From assembly GCA_003142185.1 (NCBI GenBank), contig PLOR01000042.1:52846-116845 (forward strand): DNA of 64,000 nucleotides. Direction: 5' to 3'. Each line of letters starts with the position of its first letter. Within the stretch, counting starts at the first letter, position 1. This DNA is from Bryobacterales bacterium (GTDB lineage: Bacteria > Acidobacteriota > Terriglobia > Bryobacterales > Bryobacteraceae). This document shows, piece by piece, positions 1 to 9,670 of the stretch. Both the position numbers and the translations under genes were made by a program. The notes beneath the pieces were generated by a model. The model was not told the DNA's origin. It did no database searches and saw nothing but the letters and a program-made list of their open reading frames with translations.

Positions 1-1976
1 TGATTGGCCAGGGCAACACCAGTACGTTCACTTTCGGTTACAAGCTCACGCTGGATGCCGGGCTGACGATGACCGGGGCAAGCATCTTCGTCGGCTGGGT
101 GTACGTTGAACCCGGCGGGGCCGCCGTTCCAGGCAGCGTGGCCGGCTCGTTGGCGCTGTGTCTGAACGGCGACTTCACGGGCGTTCCGCCCACCAGTTGC
201 AGTGGCACGACGGTGAACGTGAATGCGCCGACGCTCAACCTTCCCTCAACCAGTCAATCTTCGTTTGGTTCGGCTACGTTTTCCGCGACGACGAGCATGG
301 ACGTGATTGTAACCGCCACGGGGGCGGGAAGTATCGCCGAGCTCTACCCGCAAGAGACTTTCACGCTCAGCGGTCAGCCCACTCAGCCGCTCCCGGCCAT
401 CTCAAGCGTGGTGAATGCCGCCACCTGGATACCGCCGGAACTGCCGAATGGGGGAATCGCGCAGGGCGGGATTTTCGTGGTGTCAGGATCCAACCTGGGC
501 CCGGCGGCGATTTCCATCGCCTCCCCTCCGTTTCAGACCACCAGCCTGGCCGGCACCTCGGTTTACGTGACCGTCGGCGACACGATGGTGGAGGCGCCGC
601 TGTACTACTCTTTGGCGGGCTATGTGGCGGCTTTGCTGCCGTCGAATACACCGGTGGGCCAGGGGACCGTAGTGGTGACTTACAACGGTCTGACCAGCAG
701 TAATGCCTTTCCCGTAACCGTGGTCGAGAGCAATCTGGGCATCTTCACAGTGACTTCGAATGGACAAGGAACGGGAATCGTCACCTATCCCGATTACAGC
801 CTGGTATCGCCAGCCAAGGCCTCCAACTGCGGTGGACCATACACCACGTGCGGCGCCACTAATCCGGGCGACACGCTGATTTTGTGGGCCACTGGATTGG
901 GCCCGGTGAACGGAAGCGACACGGCTGGGGCCGGGTTAGGTGTCAACATGCCCAGCGTTCCCTTGACGCTATGGCTGGGCGGCGTGCAGGCGCCCATCAG
1001 CTACCAGGGGCGGTCCGGCTGCTGCATCGGAGAAGACCAGATCGTTTTCAAGGTGCCGCAGAACGTTGCCACCGGATGCGCGGTGCCATTGACCGTGCAG
1101 ATCGGCAACGAGATCAGCAACAGCACCGTGATCGCGGTGGCGAACGGCAGCCGCACATGCACTCCGGCGAATCCGGCCATCACGCCATCCGTGATGCAGG
1201 CGCTGAGCGGCAGTGCGCCGCTGACGGTTGGCACGGTTGAGCTCGAGCGGCAGGTCAGCAGCAGCAGCAACACGGGTTACGTCGACGACGGCAAGGCGCA
1301 GTTTGAAAAAGTCACCGTTTCCGCCGCGCTCCAGCCGTTCATGGTTTCCTATGTGGATAGCGAACCCGTGGGCACGTGCGTGATCTACAACAATCTCAGC
1401 ACATCGAGCACTCCGCCTTTCGCGTCGATTGCCGGAATCGATGCCGGCCCGAGTCTGTCCGTAAGCGGCCCGAACGGCACCGAGTCCCTGACCGTCACGC
1501 CGGGCCTGGTCCCGACGGAATATGATGGCACGCTCAACTCAGTAGGCAAGTATCTTGTCCCAGGCGAATACACCGTCAGCGGTCCCGGCGGCGCCAATGT
1601 GGGCAGCTTCAGCGCGGCGTTCAATATTCCCACGCCACCCACCTGGACCAATCAGAACAGCCTCAGCACGGTGACTCTCGCCGATGGGCTGACCGTCAAC
1701 TGGGGTGGGGTATTGGGGAGTAACGTCATTCTGATCGAGGGAATCAGCGCCACGGACAAAACTCTCACCAATGGAGCCGGTTTCAGTTGTGCTGCGCCCG
1801 CCAGTGCGGGCACCTTCACCGTCCCGCCGTCGGTGATGCTGGCGCTTCCCGCGGGCAGCTACGGCACGTTGTACTTCAAACCGGCCATCGGCCCAATCGG
1901 CTTCACCGCCAGCGGGCTGAATCTCGGGTACGTGACCAGTAACCTCCTGACGGCGATTCCTATCGCATTCCAGTAG
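1..1976 (+). CDS. Secreted TIGR03437-domain protein, 5' end outside window
   Basis: The reading frame is open from the first bases of the window, so the true start and any signal peptide lie upstream; the first in-window ATG is at 69. Counting from that ATG, residues about 105-360 match the TIGR03437 pattern: an SVVNAATW-type opening, VVSGSNLGP, a PLYYSLAGYVAALLP block, then GDTLILWATGLGPV and a closing Cys-rich loop near GRSGCCIGEDQ. Residues about 365-635 are Gly/Ser/Thr-rich, probably beta-sandwich, and not recognised. The domain is known mainly from Solibacter-like Acidobacteria and its function is unknown; an extracytoplasmic structural or adhesive role is inference. Unlike the other two TIGR03437 proteins here, the domain is internal rather than C-terminal. 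Confidence 0.85.
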   Translation, partial: IGQGNTSTFTFGYKLTLDAGLTMTGASIFVGWVYVEPGGAAVPGSVAGSLALCLNGDFTGVPPTSCSGTTVNVNAPTLNLPSTSQSSFGSATFSATTSMDVIVTATGAGSIAELYPQETFTLSGQPTQPLPAISSVVNAATWIPPELPNGGIAQGGIFVVSGSNLGPAAISIASPPFQTTSLAGTSVYVTVGDTMVEAPLYYSLAGYVAALLPSNTPVGQGTVVVTYNGLTSSNAFPVTVVESNLGIFTVTSNGQGTGIVTYPDYSLVSPAKASNCGGPYTTCGATNPGDTLILWATGLGPVNGSDTAGAGLGVNMPSVPLTLWLGGVQAPISYQGRSGCCIGEDQIVFKVPQNVATGCAVPLTVQIGNEISNSTVIAVANGSRTCTPANPAITPSVMQALSGSAPLTVGTVELERQVSSSSNTGYVDDGKAQFEKVTVSAALQPFMVSYVDSEPVGTCVIYNNLSTSSTPPFASIAGIDAGPSLSVSGPNGTESLTVTPGLVPTEYDGTLNSVGKYLVPGEYTVSGPGGANVGSFSAAFNIPTPPTWTNQNSLSTVTLADGLTVNWGGVLGSNVILIEGISATDKTLTNGAGFSCAAPASAGTFTVPPSVMLALPAGSYGTLYFKPAIGPIGFTASGLNLGYVTSNLLTAIPIAFQ

Positions 1977-1986
1977 CGCGAGGTGG

Positions 1987-2110
1987 GGCAGGTTTCAACC
2001 TGCCAACTGAGCTCCTGTTTTCTTGGTAACGCCGGCGGTCTTGCCGCGGGTGTTTTTGTGCCGCCAGACCAGCTTCAGAAACACCGGCGGCAAAGACCGC
2101 CGGCGTTACC
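1987..2110. repeat. Intergenic hairpins, families E and B
   Basis: Bases 1987-2004 form a perfect 8-bp hairpin (GGCAGGTT, two-base loop). Bases 2025-2047 and 2087-2110 are inverted copies of GGTAACGCCGGCGGTCTT plus GCCGC, differing by one bulged T, giving a stem of about 23 bp around a 39-base loop. Related family-B arms recur near 32418, 36814 and 48271. The element lies between two genes whose 3' ends face each other, so a terminator-like role is possible, but there is no T-run. Confidence 0.85.
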
Positions 2111-2167
2111 GAGCATTTTTCCGCAACGCATCGGGAATCGGCTGGTGCAGTGGCTGCTGAACGAGCC

Positions 2168-2494
2168 CTAAAAACAGGCGGCTCGCTTGATAGGAGCCGA
2201 CTCCGCCGCGAACTGGTCCAGCACCTCGCGCAGGATCCCGGCCCGGCGCAGCAGAGCGGCGCGGTCGGTTTCGGCAATGCCGTTGAGCGCAGGCAGCAGG
2301 TGATGGGCTTCGCGCCAGGCATTCTCCGCGCGCTGCTCAAACTCCCTGACCGCCGCCCCTTGCGCTTGCGAATCACGTGCCGCCAGCACCCGCGCATACG
2401 CAAACCCGCGATCCAGCCTGGCGGAAATCAGTTCCACCAGTTGCCGATCGGTGCGGGCCCGAAGCTGCGCGAGTTTTTTCGTGTGGCGTTCCAT
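2168..2494 (-). CDS. Small helical protein of unknown function
   Basis: This 108-residue protein starts at an ATG preceded by GGAAG about nine bases upstream. It is rich in Arg, Ala, Glu and Leu and is predicted by eye to be almost wholly alpha-helical (REFEQRAENAWREAH), with no signal peptide or membrane segment. It ends in a Cys-Phe. It lies downstream of hutI in the same direction, 174 bases away, but repeats and AT-rich sequence between them suggest its own promoter. I do not recognise the family. The reading frame is better supported than the opposite-strand frame because of its start site and plausible protein composition. Confidence 0.6.
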   Translation of the reverse strand: MERHTKKLAQLRARTDRQLVELISARLDRGFAYARVLAARDSQAQGAAVREFEQRAENAWREAHHLLPALNGIAETDRAALLRRAGILREVLDQFAAESAPIKRAACF

Positions 2495-2668
2495 CTACTG
2501 CAACTTCCCGGATCGAATCAGTGATTTTTCGGGCTCAATCTAATAGACGATTGAATCCGCGGTTTTGATCGCTCCTAGCCAAAGATTTCTGAGGAAAACC
2601 GGCAGCCCCGCCAATGTTAGGGGCGCGACTCATTCCATCAAAAGGACTTGGGGCCCTCTAGCCCACCG

Positions 2669-3916
2669 TCACCAGATTTGCCGAACGCCGCCGATATAGA
2701 CCGCTCGTGCGGTGTCGCGCCCGAAAAAGTACGGCAGCTCACGATAGTCGTCGCAATCGTGAATCGCGAAATCGGCGAGCTTGCCTTCTTCGAGCGACCC
2801 CACCCTTCCACCGCGCCGCAGGCTGCACGCGGCGTTGATGGTCGCCGCGGTGATCGCTTCGGCGCAGGTCATTTTCAATTGGGTTACAGCCAGCGACAGC
2901 ACCAGCGGCATGGAAGTGGTGGGCGAAGATCCGGGATTGAAATCGGTTCCGAGCGTCACCGCCAGGCCGCGCTCGATCATTTGCCGCGCCGCCGGATAAC
3001 GGTGGGTGCCCAGGCAGTAGACCGAAGCCGGCAGCAGAACCGGCTGCACGTGCGCGGCGGCGAGCGCCGTCCAGCCCCGCTCGGTAGTCGCTTCCAGATG
3101 ATCCGCGGTGTCGGCGCCCATCTCCGCGGCCAGCAACGAGCCTTCATCGGCGCTGAACTGATCGGCGTGCATGCGTATGCGGAAGCCGAGCGCGCGCGCC
3201 GCTTCCAGGATGCCGCGCGCCTCTTCGACGGGAAAAACCGATGGCTCGCAGAAAACGTCGCAGGATTCGGCGAGGCCCTCGCGCCACACAGCCGGCAGCA
3301 TTTCTTCGATCAGCAGGCGAATGTAATCGCGCCTGCGGCCGCGGTATTCGTCCGGCACTTCATGCGCGCCAAGGAACGTGGGTGCCGTGCGCAGGCTGCC
3401 TTCCGCGCCCAGTTCACGGATTACGCGCAGGATCTTGAGCTCGTCAGCGGTCGTCAGCCCGTAGCCCGACTTGGCTTCGATGGTAGTGGTCCCGCCGCGC
3501 AGAAACCATCCGCGATAACGGCGCGCCGCGGCCAGCAAATCCGCCTCGCCGGCTTCGCGCGTGTGCCGCACGGTGGAGCGGATGCCGCCGCCGCGCGCGG
3601 CGATTTCGGCGTAGGTGGCACCTGCGGCGCGCTGCTCGAATTCATCCGCACGATTGCCGGCGAAGACCGGGTGCGTGTGAGCGTCCACGAAGCCCGGCAG
3701 CACGACGCGGCCGCCGGCATCGACGATCTCCGCATCTGCCGAAGCCAGGCGCTCGATTTCCGCGCGCGTTCCCACTTTCAGGATGCGCCCGTCGCGAGCC
3801 ACCAGTGCGCCATCCGCAATGATCGCCAGCTCGCGCATCTCCGCGCCGGTGCGCGCCCGCGCCGGCCCCGCCAGGGTGACCACTTGGCGGCAATTGACGA
3901 CGACGAGATCACTCAT
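2669..3916 (-). CDS. hutI: Imidazolonepropionase
   Basis: The protein hydrolyses 4-imidazolone-5-propanoate to N-formimino-L-glutamate, the third step of histidine degradation, in the cytoplasm. It has 415 residues, the usual length. It is an amidohydrolase with the metal motif DAHTHP at residues 78-83, a second His near [12 protein letters not shown], and the late Asp in TLGTDFNPG. The frame extends upstream to 3982, but those residues are encoded by a repeat; the ATG at 3916 gives the normal N-terminus (MSDLVVVNC). No good ribosome-binding site is visible there. It is the last gene of the run hutU-ftcD-hutI and is separated from ftcD by a 96-base hairpin repeat, so its expression may differ from the upstream genes. 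Confidence 0.95.
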   Translation of the reverse strand: MSDLVVVNCRQVVTLAGPARARTGAEMRELAIIADGALVARDGRILKVGTRAEIERLASADAEIVDAGGRVVLPGFVDAHTHPVFAGNRADEFEQRAAGATYAEIAARGGGIRSTVRHTREAGEADLLAAARRYRGWFLRGGTTTIEAKSGYGLTTADELKILRVIRELGAEGSLRTAPTFLGAHEVPDEYRGRRRDYIRLLIEEMLPAVWREGLAESCDVFCEPSVFPVEEARGILEAARALGFRIRMHADQFSADEGSLLAAEMGADTADHLEATTERGWTALAAAHVQPVLLPASVYCLGTHRYPAARQMIERGLAVTLGTDFNPGSSPTTSMPLVLSLAVTQLKMTCAEAITAATINAACSLRRGGRVGSLEEGKLADFAIHDCDDYRELPYFFGRDTARAVYIGGVRQIW

Positions 3917-3928
3917 AACCAATTCTGA

Positions 3929-4024
3929 GCCACAGATGAACACAGATGAACACAGATAAGATCTAAAAACCGTCGCTCTCAAACTCTTTTTTCTTATCTG
4001 TGTTTATCTGTGTTCATCTGTGGC
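3929..4024. repeat. Family D hairpin (ATCTGTGTT units), copy 1
   Basis: Left arm 3929-3960 and right arm 3993-4024 are 32-base inverted copies with one mismatch, around a 32-base loop. Each arm is itself three near-identical 10-base units of the type ATCTGTGTTC. It sits between ftcD and hutI within the histidine operon, so it should be transcribed and fold in the mRNA. Confidence 0.9.
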
Positions 4025-4040
4025 CAATCCTGTTTTGGTC

Positions 4041-5462
4041 TTATTTCGTGGCTTCCGTCAATCGGCTCAGCCGCGCTTCCACCGCTGCTTTGAACGCAGC
4101 ATCCGCCATGCTTTCGAGGTTGATACGCACGTTTTCCAGCGCGCCGGTTCTAGCCGCCGCGGTCAGCGCCTTGGCAACCGCGAGGTCGGAGGAAAACCGC
4201 GCCGGCACCTCCATCTTTTCCAGGCGTGCGTTCAACGCGGCGGCGCGCTCCAGCACTTCGAGCGGCACCAGCGCGGCGCCGTGCAGCGCTTCTTCCACAA
4301 ATGGCGCGCGCTCGCCCTTGGGCCGCCTGTAGGCCGTCATCACGTGCTGAAAAGCTGCGGCGTCGCGCTCCACGGCCGCCGTGAAGAAGGCGCGGTCGTC
4401 TTCGTACGTTCCGGGGTCGAGCTTGGCCAGCCGCGAGACCATCGCGCCCAACGCCGCGCCCATGGCGGCCGCGGCTGCCGCCGCGCTGCCGCCGCCGGGC
4501 GTGGCCGTGCCCGCCGCCAGCGCATCCAGGAATTCCGGCAACCCGCCGCGCACCGCCACGGCATCCGCGATGCGGTTCTCCAGTACCAACTGCGGACTGA
4601 AGTTTTCCGCCCGCAGGAAATACTCAGCCGCCAGCTCGATCGCCTTGCGCGGAATCAGCCCCACGATTTCGCTGCCCACCACCGGCACGCCGTACCGCTC
4701 GGCCTCACGGCGCACGGTTTCGAAAACCTGATGCAACGGGGTCTGCTCAAAATCCGTCAGGTTGATCGAAACCTGCGCCAGGTTGCGCGAAGCCAGCATC
4801 ACGCCCATCGATTTGACGAAGCGGAAACCGCCGCTCGAAAAGCGGATGGTTTTGGCGATCCGCTTGGCGATGTCCACATCCGCCGTGCCCAGGTTGACGT
4901 TGTAAGCGATGAGGAACTTGCGCGCGCCCAGCACGATGGCGCCGGCCGTGGGATGGCACACCGGTTCGCCGATATCCGGCGCGCGCCCGGCTTCCGTACC
5001 CATCTCTCTTAACAGCGCTTCGAATTGCCCGCGGCGAATGTTCTCCAGGTTGACGCGCTCCGGCCGCCGCGCCGCGGCTTCATACAGGTAAACCGGCACT
5101 TTGAGCCGGTTCCAGATTTCGCCGCCCACGCGCTCGGCAAGGCGCACGCATTCTTCCAGCGTGACGCCTTCAATCGGAATGAACGGCACCACGTCGGCTG
5201 CGCCGATACGCGGGTGCGCACCGTGGTGCTGCGTCAGATCAATCAGCTCGACGGCCTTTTCGACGCCCCGCAAGGCCGCATCCGCCACCGCGGCCGGCGG
5301 CCCAACGAAGGTGAGCACGGAGCGGTTGTGATCCGCATCGGCTTCGCGATCGAGCAGCGTCACTTCGGGCACCGCCGTGATCGCCGCAACGATGGCCTCC
5401 ATCTTGGCCGCGTCGCGGCCTTCGGAAAAATTCGGAACGCACTCTACGAGTTGTCGGGGCAT
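4041..5462 (-). CDS. ftcD: Glutamate formimidoyltransferase-formiminotetrahydrofolate cyclodeaminase
   Basis: The 473-residue protein fuses two activities. Residues about 3-295 are the formiminotransferase (CVPNFSEGRD start, HHGAHPRIGAADVVPF, PTAGAIVLGARKFLIAYN), which moves the formimino group from formiminoglutamate to tetrahydrofolate. Residues about 305-470 are the cyclodeaminase (GGGSAAAAAAAMGAAL), which releases ammonia and yields methenyl-tetrahydrofolate. The mammalian bifunctional enzyme is about 540 residues, so this is compact. It lies 33 bases after hutU and upstream of hutI. With hutI it implies the folate-dependent end of histidine degradation, rather than HutG or HutF routes. 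Confidence 0.93.
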   Translation of the reverse strand: MPRQLVECVPNFSEGRDAAKMEAIVAAITAVPEVTLLDREADADHNRSVLTFVGPPAAVADAALRGVEKAVELIDLTQHHGAHPRIGAADVVPFIPIEGVTLEECVRLAERVGGEIWNRLKVPVYLYEAAARRPERVNLENIRRGQFEALLREMGTEAGRAPDIGEPVCHPTAGAIVLGARKFLIAYNVNLGTADVDIAKRIAKTIRFSSGGFRFVKSMGVMLASRNLAQVSINLTDFEQTPLHQVFETVRREAERYGVPVVGSEIVGLIPRKAIELAAEYFLRAENFSPQLVLENRIADAVAVRGGLPEFLDALAAGTATPGGGSAAAAAAAMGAALGAMVSRLAKLDPGTYEDDRAFFTAAVERDAAAFQHVMTAYRRPKGERAPFVEEALHGAALVPLEVLERAAALNARLEKMEVPARFSSDLAVAKALTAAARTGALENVRINLESMADAAFKAAVEARLSRLTEATK

Positions 5463-5495
5463 ACGCTTTAGGCACCAACGAAAAACGCACCGGCG

Positions 5496-7151
5496 CTACG
5501 GCTGCATCGGAATCTTCACGCCGTGCTCTTTGGCGAACCGCACGGCTTCATCGTAACCTGCGTCGGCGTGGCGCATCACGCCGGTGCCGGGATCGGTGGT
5601 GAGAACGCGCTCCAGCCGGCGTTCCATTTCCTCGGTCCCATCCGCCACCACCACCATGCCGGCATGTTGCGAGTAGCCGATGCCCACGCCGCCGCCGTTG
5701 TGGATCGACACCCAGCTCGCCCCGGCGGCGATATTCACCATCGCATTGAGCAGCGGCCAATCGGCAATCGCGTCCGAACCGTCGCGCATGCCTTCCGTTT
5801 CGCGGAAGGGCGAGGCCACCGAGCCGGCGTCCAGATGATCGCGGCCGATCACAATCGGCGCCTTCAACTCGCCCGACCGCACCAGCCGGTTGATGGCGAC
5901 GCCGAATTCGGCGCGCTCGCCGTAGCCCAGCCAGCAAATACGCGCCGGCAGCCCTTGAAATTGGATGCGTTTCTGCGCCAGCGGCAGCCAGCGCGCTAGC
6001 GTTTCGTCGCGCGGAAACAGTTCCAGCGCCAGCCGGTCCGTGCGTTCGATATCGGCCGGGTCGCCCGATAGCGCCACCCAGCGGAACGGGCCGCGGCCCT
6101 GGCAGAACAGCGGGCGTATATATTCGGGCACGAAACCTGGGATGTCGAAAGCGTGCTCCACGCCGGCCTTCTTGGCGTGGGTGCGTATGTTGTTGCCGTA
6201 ATCGAAGGTCACCGCGCCGCGCTTCTGGAGTTCCAGCATGGCCGCGACGTGCGCACCCATGGACGCGGTCGAGCGCTCGACATATACGGCCGGATCGGCG
6301 GCTCTGAGCGCGGCCGCTTCCGCCAGCGTCATGCCATGCGGCACATAGCCATTCAGCGGATCGTGCGCGCTGGTCTGGTCGGTGAGAACATCCGGCACTA
6401 TTCCGCGCCGCGCCAGTTCCGGCACCACGTCGGCGCAGTTGCCCACCAGGCCAACCGAAATCGCTTCGCCGCGCGCCTGCGCCTCGCCGAGCGCCGCCAG
6501 CGCAGCGTCCAGGCTGCGCTCCATGCGATCGCAGTAGCCAGTGTCCAAGCGGCGGCGGATGCGGTCCGGGTCGACGTCGATGCCCAGGAAGCAGGCGCCG
6601 TTCATCACCGCCGCCAGCGGCTGCGCGCCGCCCATCCCGCCCATGCCGCCCGACACCACCAGCTTGCCCGCCAGCGATCCGCCGAAGTGCCTGCGCGCCA
6701 CCGCCGCGAGGGTCTCGAAGGTCCCCTGCACGATGCCCTGGCTGCCGATATAAATCCACGAGCCCGCCGTCATCTGCCCGTACATGGTGAGCCCCAGCCG
6801 CTCCAGCCGGTTGAATTCGTCCCAGTTCGACCAGTGGCCCACCAGGTTGGAGTTGGCGATCAACACGCGTGGCGCTTCCGGAGTAGTGCGAAAAATGCCC
6901 ACCGGCCGCCCCGATTGCACCAGCAGCGTTTCGTCGTTTTCGAGCGTACTAAGCGCGCGCACAATCGCGTGGAATGCCTCCCAGCTTCGCGCCGCGCGGC
7001 CGGTGCCGCCGTACACGATCAACTGGTCCGGCTTTTCAGCCACTTCCGGGTCCAGATTGTTATGCAACATGCGCAAGGCGGCTTCCTGGTGCCAGCCCTT
7101 GCAGGTGAGTGCGCTGCCCCGCGGCGCGCGGATGGCCGTTCCGGCGTTCAT
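5496..7151 (-). CDS. hutU: Urocanate hydratase
   Basis: The enzyme converts urocanate to imidazolonepropionate using tightly bound NAD. The 551-residue length fits the family. Visible signatures are [11 protein letters not shown], the glycine-rich [11 protein letters not shown] region, [12 protein letters not shown], and the active-site Cys in [10 protein letters not shown]. The frame runs on to 7241, but the upstream part enters a repeat; the ATG at 7151 gives the typical start [12 protein letters not shown]. No Shine-Dalgarno sequence is present. A GGTATGAT hexamer region lies ten bases upstream, so transcription may begin almost at the start codon. It is the first gene of hutU-ftcD-hutI. 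No hutH (histidine ammonia-lyase) or HutC regulator is in the window. Confidence 0.95.
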   Translation of the reverse strand: MNAGTAIRAPRGSALTCKGWHQEAALRMLHNNLDPEVAEKPDQLIVYGGTGRAARSWEAFHAIVRALSTLENDETLLVQSGRPVGIFRTTPEAPRVLIANSNLVGHWSNWDEFNRLERLGLTMYGQMTAGSWIYIGSQGIVQGTFETLAAVARRHFGGSLAGKLVVSGGMGGMGGAQPLAAVMNGACFLGIDVDPDRIRRRLDTGYCDRMERSLDAALAALGEAQARGEAISVGLVGNCADVVPELARRGIVPDVLTDQTSAHDPLNGYVPHGMTLAEAAALRAADPAVYVERSTASMGAHVAAMLELQKRGAVTFDYGNNIRTHAKKAGVEHAFDIPGFVPEYIRPLFCQGRGPFRWVALSGDPADIERTDRLALELFPRDETLARWLPLAQKRIQFQGLPARICWLGYGERAEFGVAINRLVRSGELKAPIVIGRDHLDAGSVASPFRETEGMRDGSDAIADWPLLNAMVNIAAGASWVSIHNGGGVGIGYSQHAGMVVVADGTEEMERRLERVLTTDPGTGVMRHADAGYDEAVRFAKEHGVKIPMQP

Positions 7152-7161
7152 ATCAGCCCCA

Positions 7162-7169
7162 ATCATACC
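7162..7169 (-). promoter_or_regulatory. Putative -10 element of hutU
   Basis: On the minus strand this reads GGTATGAT and ends ten bases before the hutU ATG. The same 18 bases as 7154-7171 occur again at 9603-9620. Related GGTAnnAT sequences precede hemB, the PfkB gene and others here. No matching -35 at normal spacing was found. Confidence 0.4.
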
Positions 7170-7209
7170 GCCCCGCGCCGGCGGGGCAGCATTCATCCTG
7201 TCAACGCGG

Positions 7210-7490
7210 GTGCGCGACGCAGAAATGGCGAAACTCTCCATTCCTAATGAATTCGCATGAATCTGAGTGTAGAGGTACGCATGCTTTGCTTTATCCGGAG
7301 GCTTTGTATCGCACGGCTTCAGCCGTGCCGAAGGATCGAGAGAGAGGTTTGGGCTTCAGCCCCTGCGCCCGCGGGAGAGTCCCAGCGGCTAAAGCCATTG
7401 GCTACCGATGTGCTGCGGCACGGCTGAAGCCGGTGCCCTGATACAAAACCAGCCGCCCGGTTCCCACTTACATGTCGCGCGCCCCTGTCA
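7210..7490. repeat. Family C interspersed repeat, copy 1
   Basis: This stretch fills most of the gap between hutU and the next gene. It contains AATGGCGAAACTCTCCATTC, GCATGAATCTGAGTGTAG, a GGCACGGCTTCAGCC-type hairpin and TGCCCTGATACA. The same blocks occur in the same order at about 15385-15672 and, inverted and partly deleted, at about 33118-33275. No coding sequence or transposase is visible in it. Confidence 0.85.
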
Positions 7491-7523
7491 TCGCCGGCGG
7501 TTTCGGCGCGCGCCAGTTCGCCC

Positions 7524-9491
7524 TTACTGGTGCACGGCCGTGTATAGCTTCTGCGTGCCGGGCACACCACCCAGCGTGAACGTAAGCGGCACCAGATTGT
7601 TATCCGGCACTTGCGGCACTACGACGTTGAACTGATACAGCCCGACGGCGTCCGGCGCCAGGCCAGCGTAGGGTACTGACGGCGGCGCGGTCTGTCCGAA
7701 CAGGAACTGCAACGGCTCGGAGAGCTGATTGCTCGCGGATTCGATCTCGCCCGCCGGTAGATTCGGGACGACCGATCCGAAACCAATTCCGTAGATCACG
7801 ATCGTCTCGCCGGGCTTGGCCGGCCGCGAAGTGACGCCAGCGATCGCGCCGGCCGGAGCCACATACGTTCCGTCCGCCAACTGCGCCACTACATATTGGT
7901 TCGCGCCGACCTGGAACGACGGCGGAGCCAACAGCCCCGGCTCGGTTGCGTTCACCGTGACGTTGGCTGTCCCGACGACGACGTTCCCGCTCGAGACCGT
8001 CAGCGGCAAGCTGCCCGGGCCGATGCCCGAAGGCAACTGCGCATTCACCTGGGTCGGCGAGACGTAGTCGATGAACGCCGCTTGCTCTCCGATCGTCACC
8101 TGCACGCCGCCGAGCGAAGTGGGCGCGTTGTTGCCGTTGAAATTCGCGGTGGTCCAGGTGAGTGTGGTGGACGCCAGGCCCGACCCGTAGATCTCGACCC
8201 AGCTCCCCGGCGCCGCGGCGGAAAACCCGCCGAATGCCCCCGCGCTGATCACGCCCGTGATCCCGGGCTGCGTCAAACCGAACACGTACGCGGCTCCCTG
8301 GGAGGCATACTCGCCGGCGGCACCATGCGAGAAACCCTTGTTGTCAGCTCCAATCACCGCCGTGCTTCCGCTCACCGACACGGAATTGCCAAATCCGTCG
8401 CCGGTCACTTCGTCGGAAGCGGTCAATTCCTGCTGCTCCGTCCATACTCCGCCGCTGCGCTCAAACACGTAGGCCTGTCCCCCGCCCGCGTTCCCGCCGA
8501 AGAGCACCGCGGTGTCGCCGCTCACTGACACGCTGATACCAGCACCCGAAGGGGTCAACTCCTGCTGCAGGTTCCACGATCCATTGCTCTGAACATACAG
8601 GTAGGCGGCTCCGTTCCCAGGCGCCCCAACCACCGCCGTGGTCCCATCCACCGAGACGGACCGGCCGAAATAATCGTTCGTCGCACCATCGGCGGCAATC
8701 AGCGTCGCCTGCCGGTACCAAACTCCAGCGCTCTGCTCGAACACGTATGCGGCTCCCTGGCTGGAGTTCGCATTGACGGTCTGCGTATCTGCCCCCACCA
8801 CCAGCGTGGTTCCGTTCAGAGCAACGGAGATGCCGAAACCGTCGCCCGGGCCGCCGGTTAACTCCTGCTGCAAATTCCACCCTCCGCCGCTCAGCGTAAA
8901 CACGTACACGGCTCCGCCCCCCGTGTGCGTGGGCGCCCCGATCGCCATCGTGGTCCCGTTCACGCAAACGGCGATACCGAAGGTGTCGTACGCCGCGCCA
9001 TCGGGAGCCGTCAGCTCCGCCTGCAGGCTCCATACTCCGCCGCTGCGCGTAAAGATGTATGCGGCTCCCTGAAGGAAATTCTTGCCATAAGCCCCGACCA
9101 CCGCCGTGTCCCCACTCACCGACACGGCCGCGCCGAAAGCCTCGGCACCGGGAGCCGAGACATCGGGATCACTCAACTCCTGCTGGAGGCCCCACACTCC
9201 GCCGCTCTCGACGAACACATACGCGGCTCCGTTGAAAGCGGGACTGGGATCAGTGTGGGAATTAGCCCCGATCACCGCCGTGGTCCCGCTCACCGACACG
9301 GAACTGCCGAACAGGTCGGTCGGCGCGCTATCGGGAGCAGTCAGCTCCTGCTGTTGCGCCCAGACCGAGGCCGCGGTCAACGGGTACTGAACGGCCTTCT
9401 TCTCGCCGGCACCCGCCAGCGCGGCGAGCGGAAACACCAGCGCCAGGGCTCGGCAAAGCCCGCGGGCGCCCGCGGGTACGTAACTGCGCAT
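7524..9491 (-). CDS. Secreted FG-GAP beta-propeller protein with TIGR03437 C-terminus
   Basis: This 655-residue protein has an N-terminal signal peptide (Arg near the start, then LCRALALVFPLAALAGA). Residues about 35-400 hold seven repeats of the type DxFGxSVSVSGTTAVIGA separated by AYVFxxSGGVW, which fits a seven-bladed FG-GAP/integrin-like propeller. Residues about 415-655 are a TIGR03437 domain (ISAGAFGG, WVEIYGSGLAS, PGETIVIYGIGFG, YQFNVVVP). The ATG at 9491 is chosen over 9500 because AAGGAG lies at 9501-9506, nine bases from 9491 and none from 9500. The protein is probably exported and surface-exposed; partners are unknown. It is divergent from the LacI regulator. Confidence 0.88.
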   Translation of the reverse strand: MRSYVPAGARGLCRALALVFPLAALAGAGEKKAVQYPLTAASVWAQQQELTAPDSAPTDLFGSSVSVSGTTAVIGANSHTDPSPAFNGAAYVFVESGGVWGLQQELSDPDVSAPGAEAFGAAVSVSGDTAVVGAYGKNFLQGAAYIFTRSGGVWSLQAELTAPDGAAYDTFGIAVCVNGTTMAIGAPTHTGGGAVYVFTLSGGGWNLQQELTGGPGDGFGISVALNGTTLVVGADTQTVNANSSQGAAYVFEQSAGVWYRQATLIAADGATNDYFGRSVSVDGTTAVVGAPGNGAAYLYVQSNGSWNLQQELTPSGAGISVSVSGDTAVLFGGNAGGGQAYVFERSGGVWTEQQELTASDEVTGDGFGNSVSVSGSTAVIGADNKGFSHGAAGEYASQGAAYVFGLTQPGITGVISAGAFGGFSAAAPGSWVEIYGSGLASTTLTWTTANFNGNNAPTSLGGVQVTIGEQAAFIDYVSPTQVNAQLPSGIGPGSLPLTVSSGNVVVGTANVTVNATEPGLLAPPSFQVGANQYVVAQLADGTYVAPAGAIAGVTSRPAKPGETIVIYGIGFGSVVPNLPAGEIESASNQLSEPLQFLFGQTAPPSVPYAGLAPDAVGLYQFNVVVPQVPDNNLVPLTFTLGGVPGTQKLYTAVHQ

Positions 9492-9655
9492 CGTCGTCAT
9501 CTCCTTATGCCTTTCCGTGCGTTTCGCCGAGGTTCCTATCAGTCTGCGAGAAGGCAGCGAAAAGCGACTCACGGCAAAGCGGGACCATACCGGCGCTCCC
9601 GGCAGCCCCAATCATACCGCTTTCCGAATGCGGGTCCGCCTTCCGTGGAAGGGTA

Positions 9656-9661
9656 CATAAT
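9656..9661 (+). promoter_or_regulatory. Putative -10 element of the LacI-type gene
   Basis: CATAAT, within GGGTACATAAT, ends nine bases before the start codon. No Shine-Dalgarno sequence lies between, so a very short leader is inferred. Confidence 0.35.
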
Positions 9662-9670
9662 AGTTACACA

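Noticed and set aside
3929..4024. Possible CRISPR-like array from repeated ATCTGTGTT units
   Set aside because: Units are only 10 bases, have no spacers, are inverted, and no cas gene is nearby.
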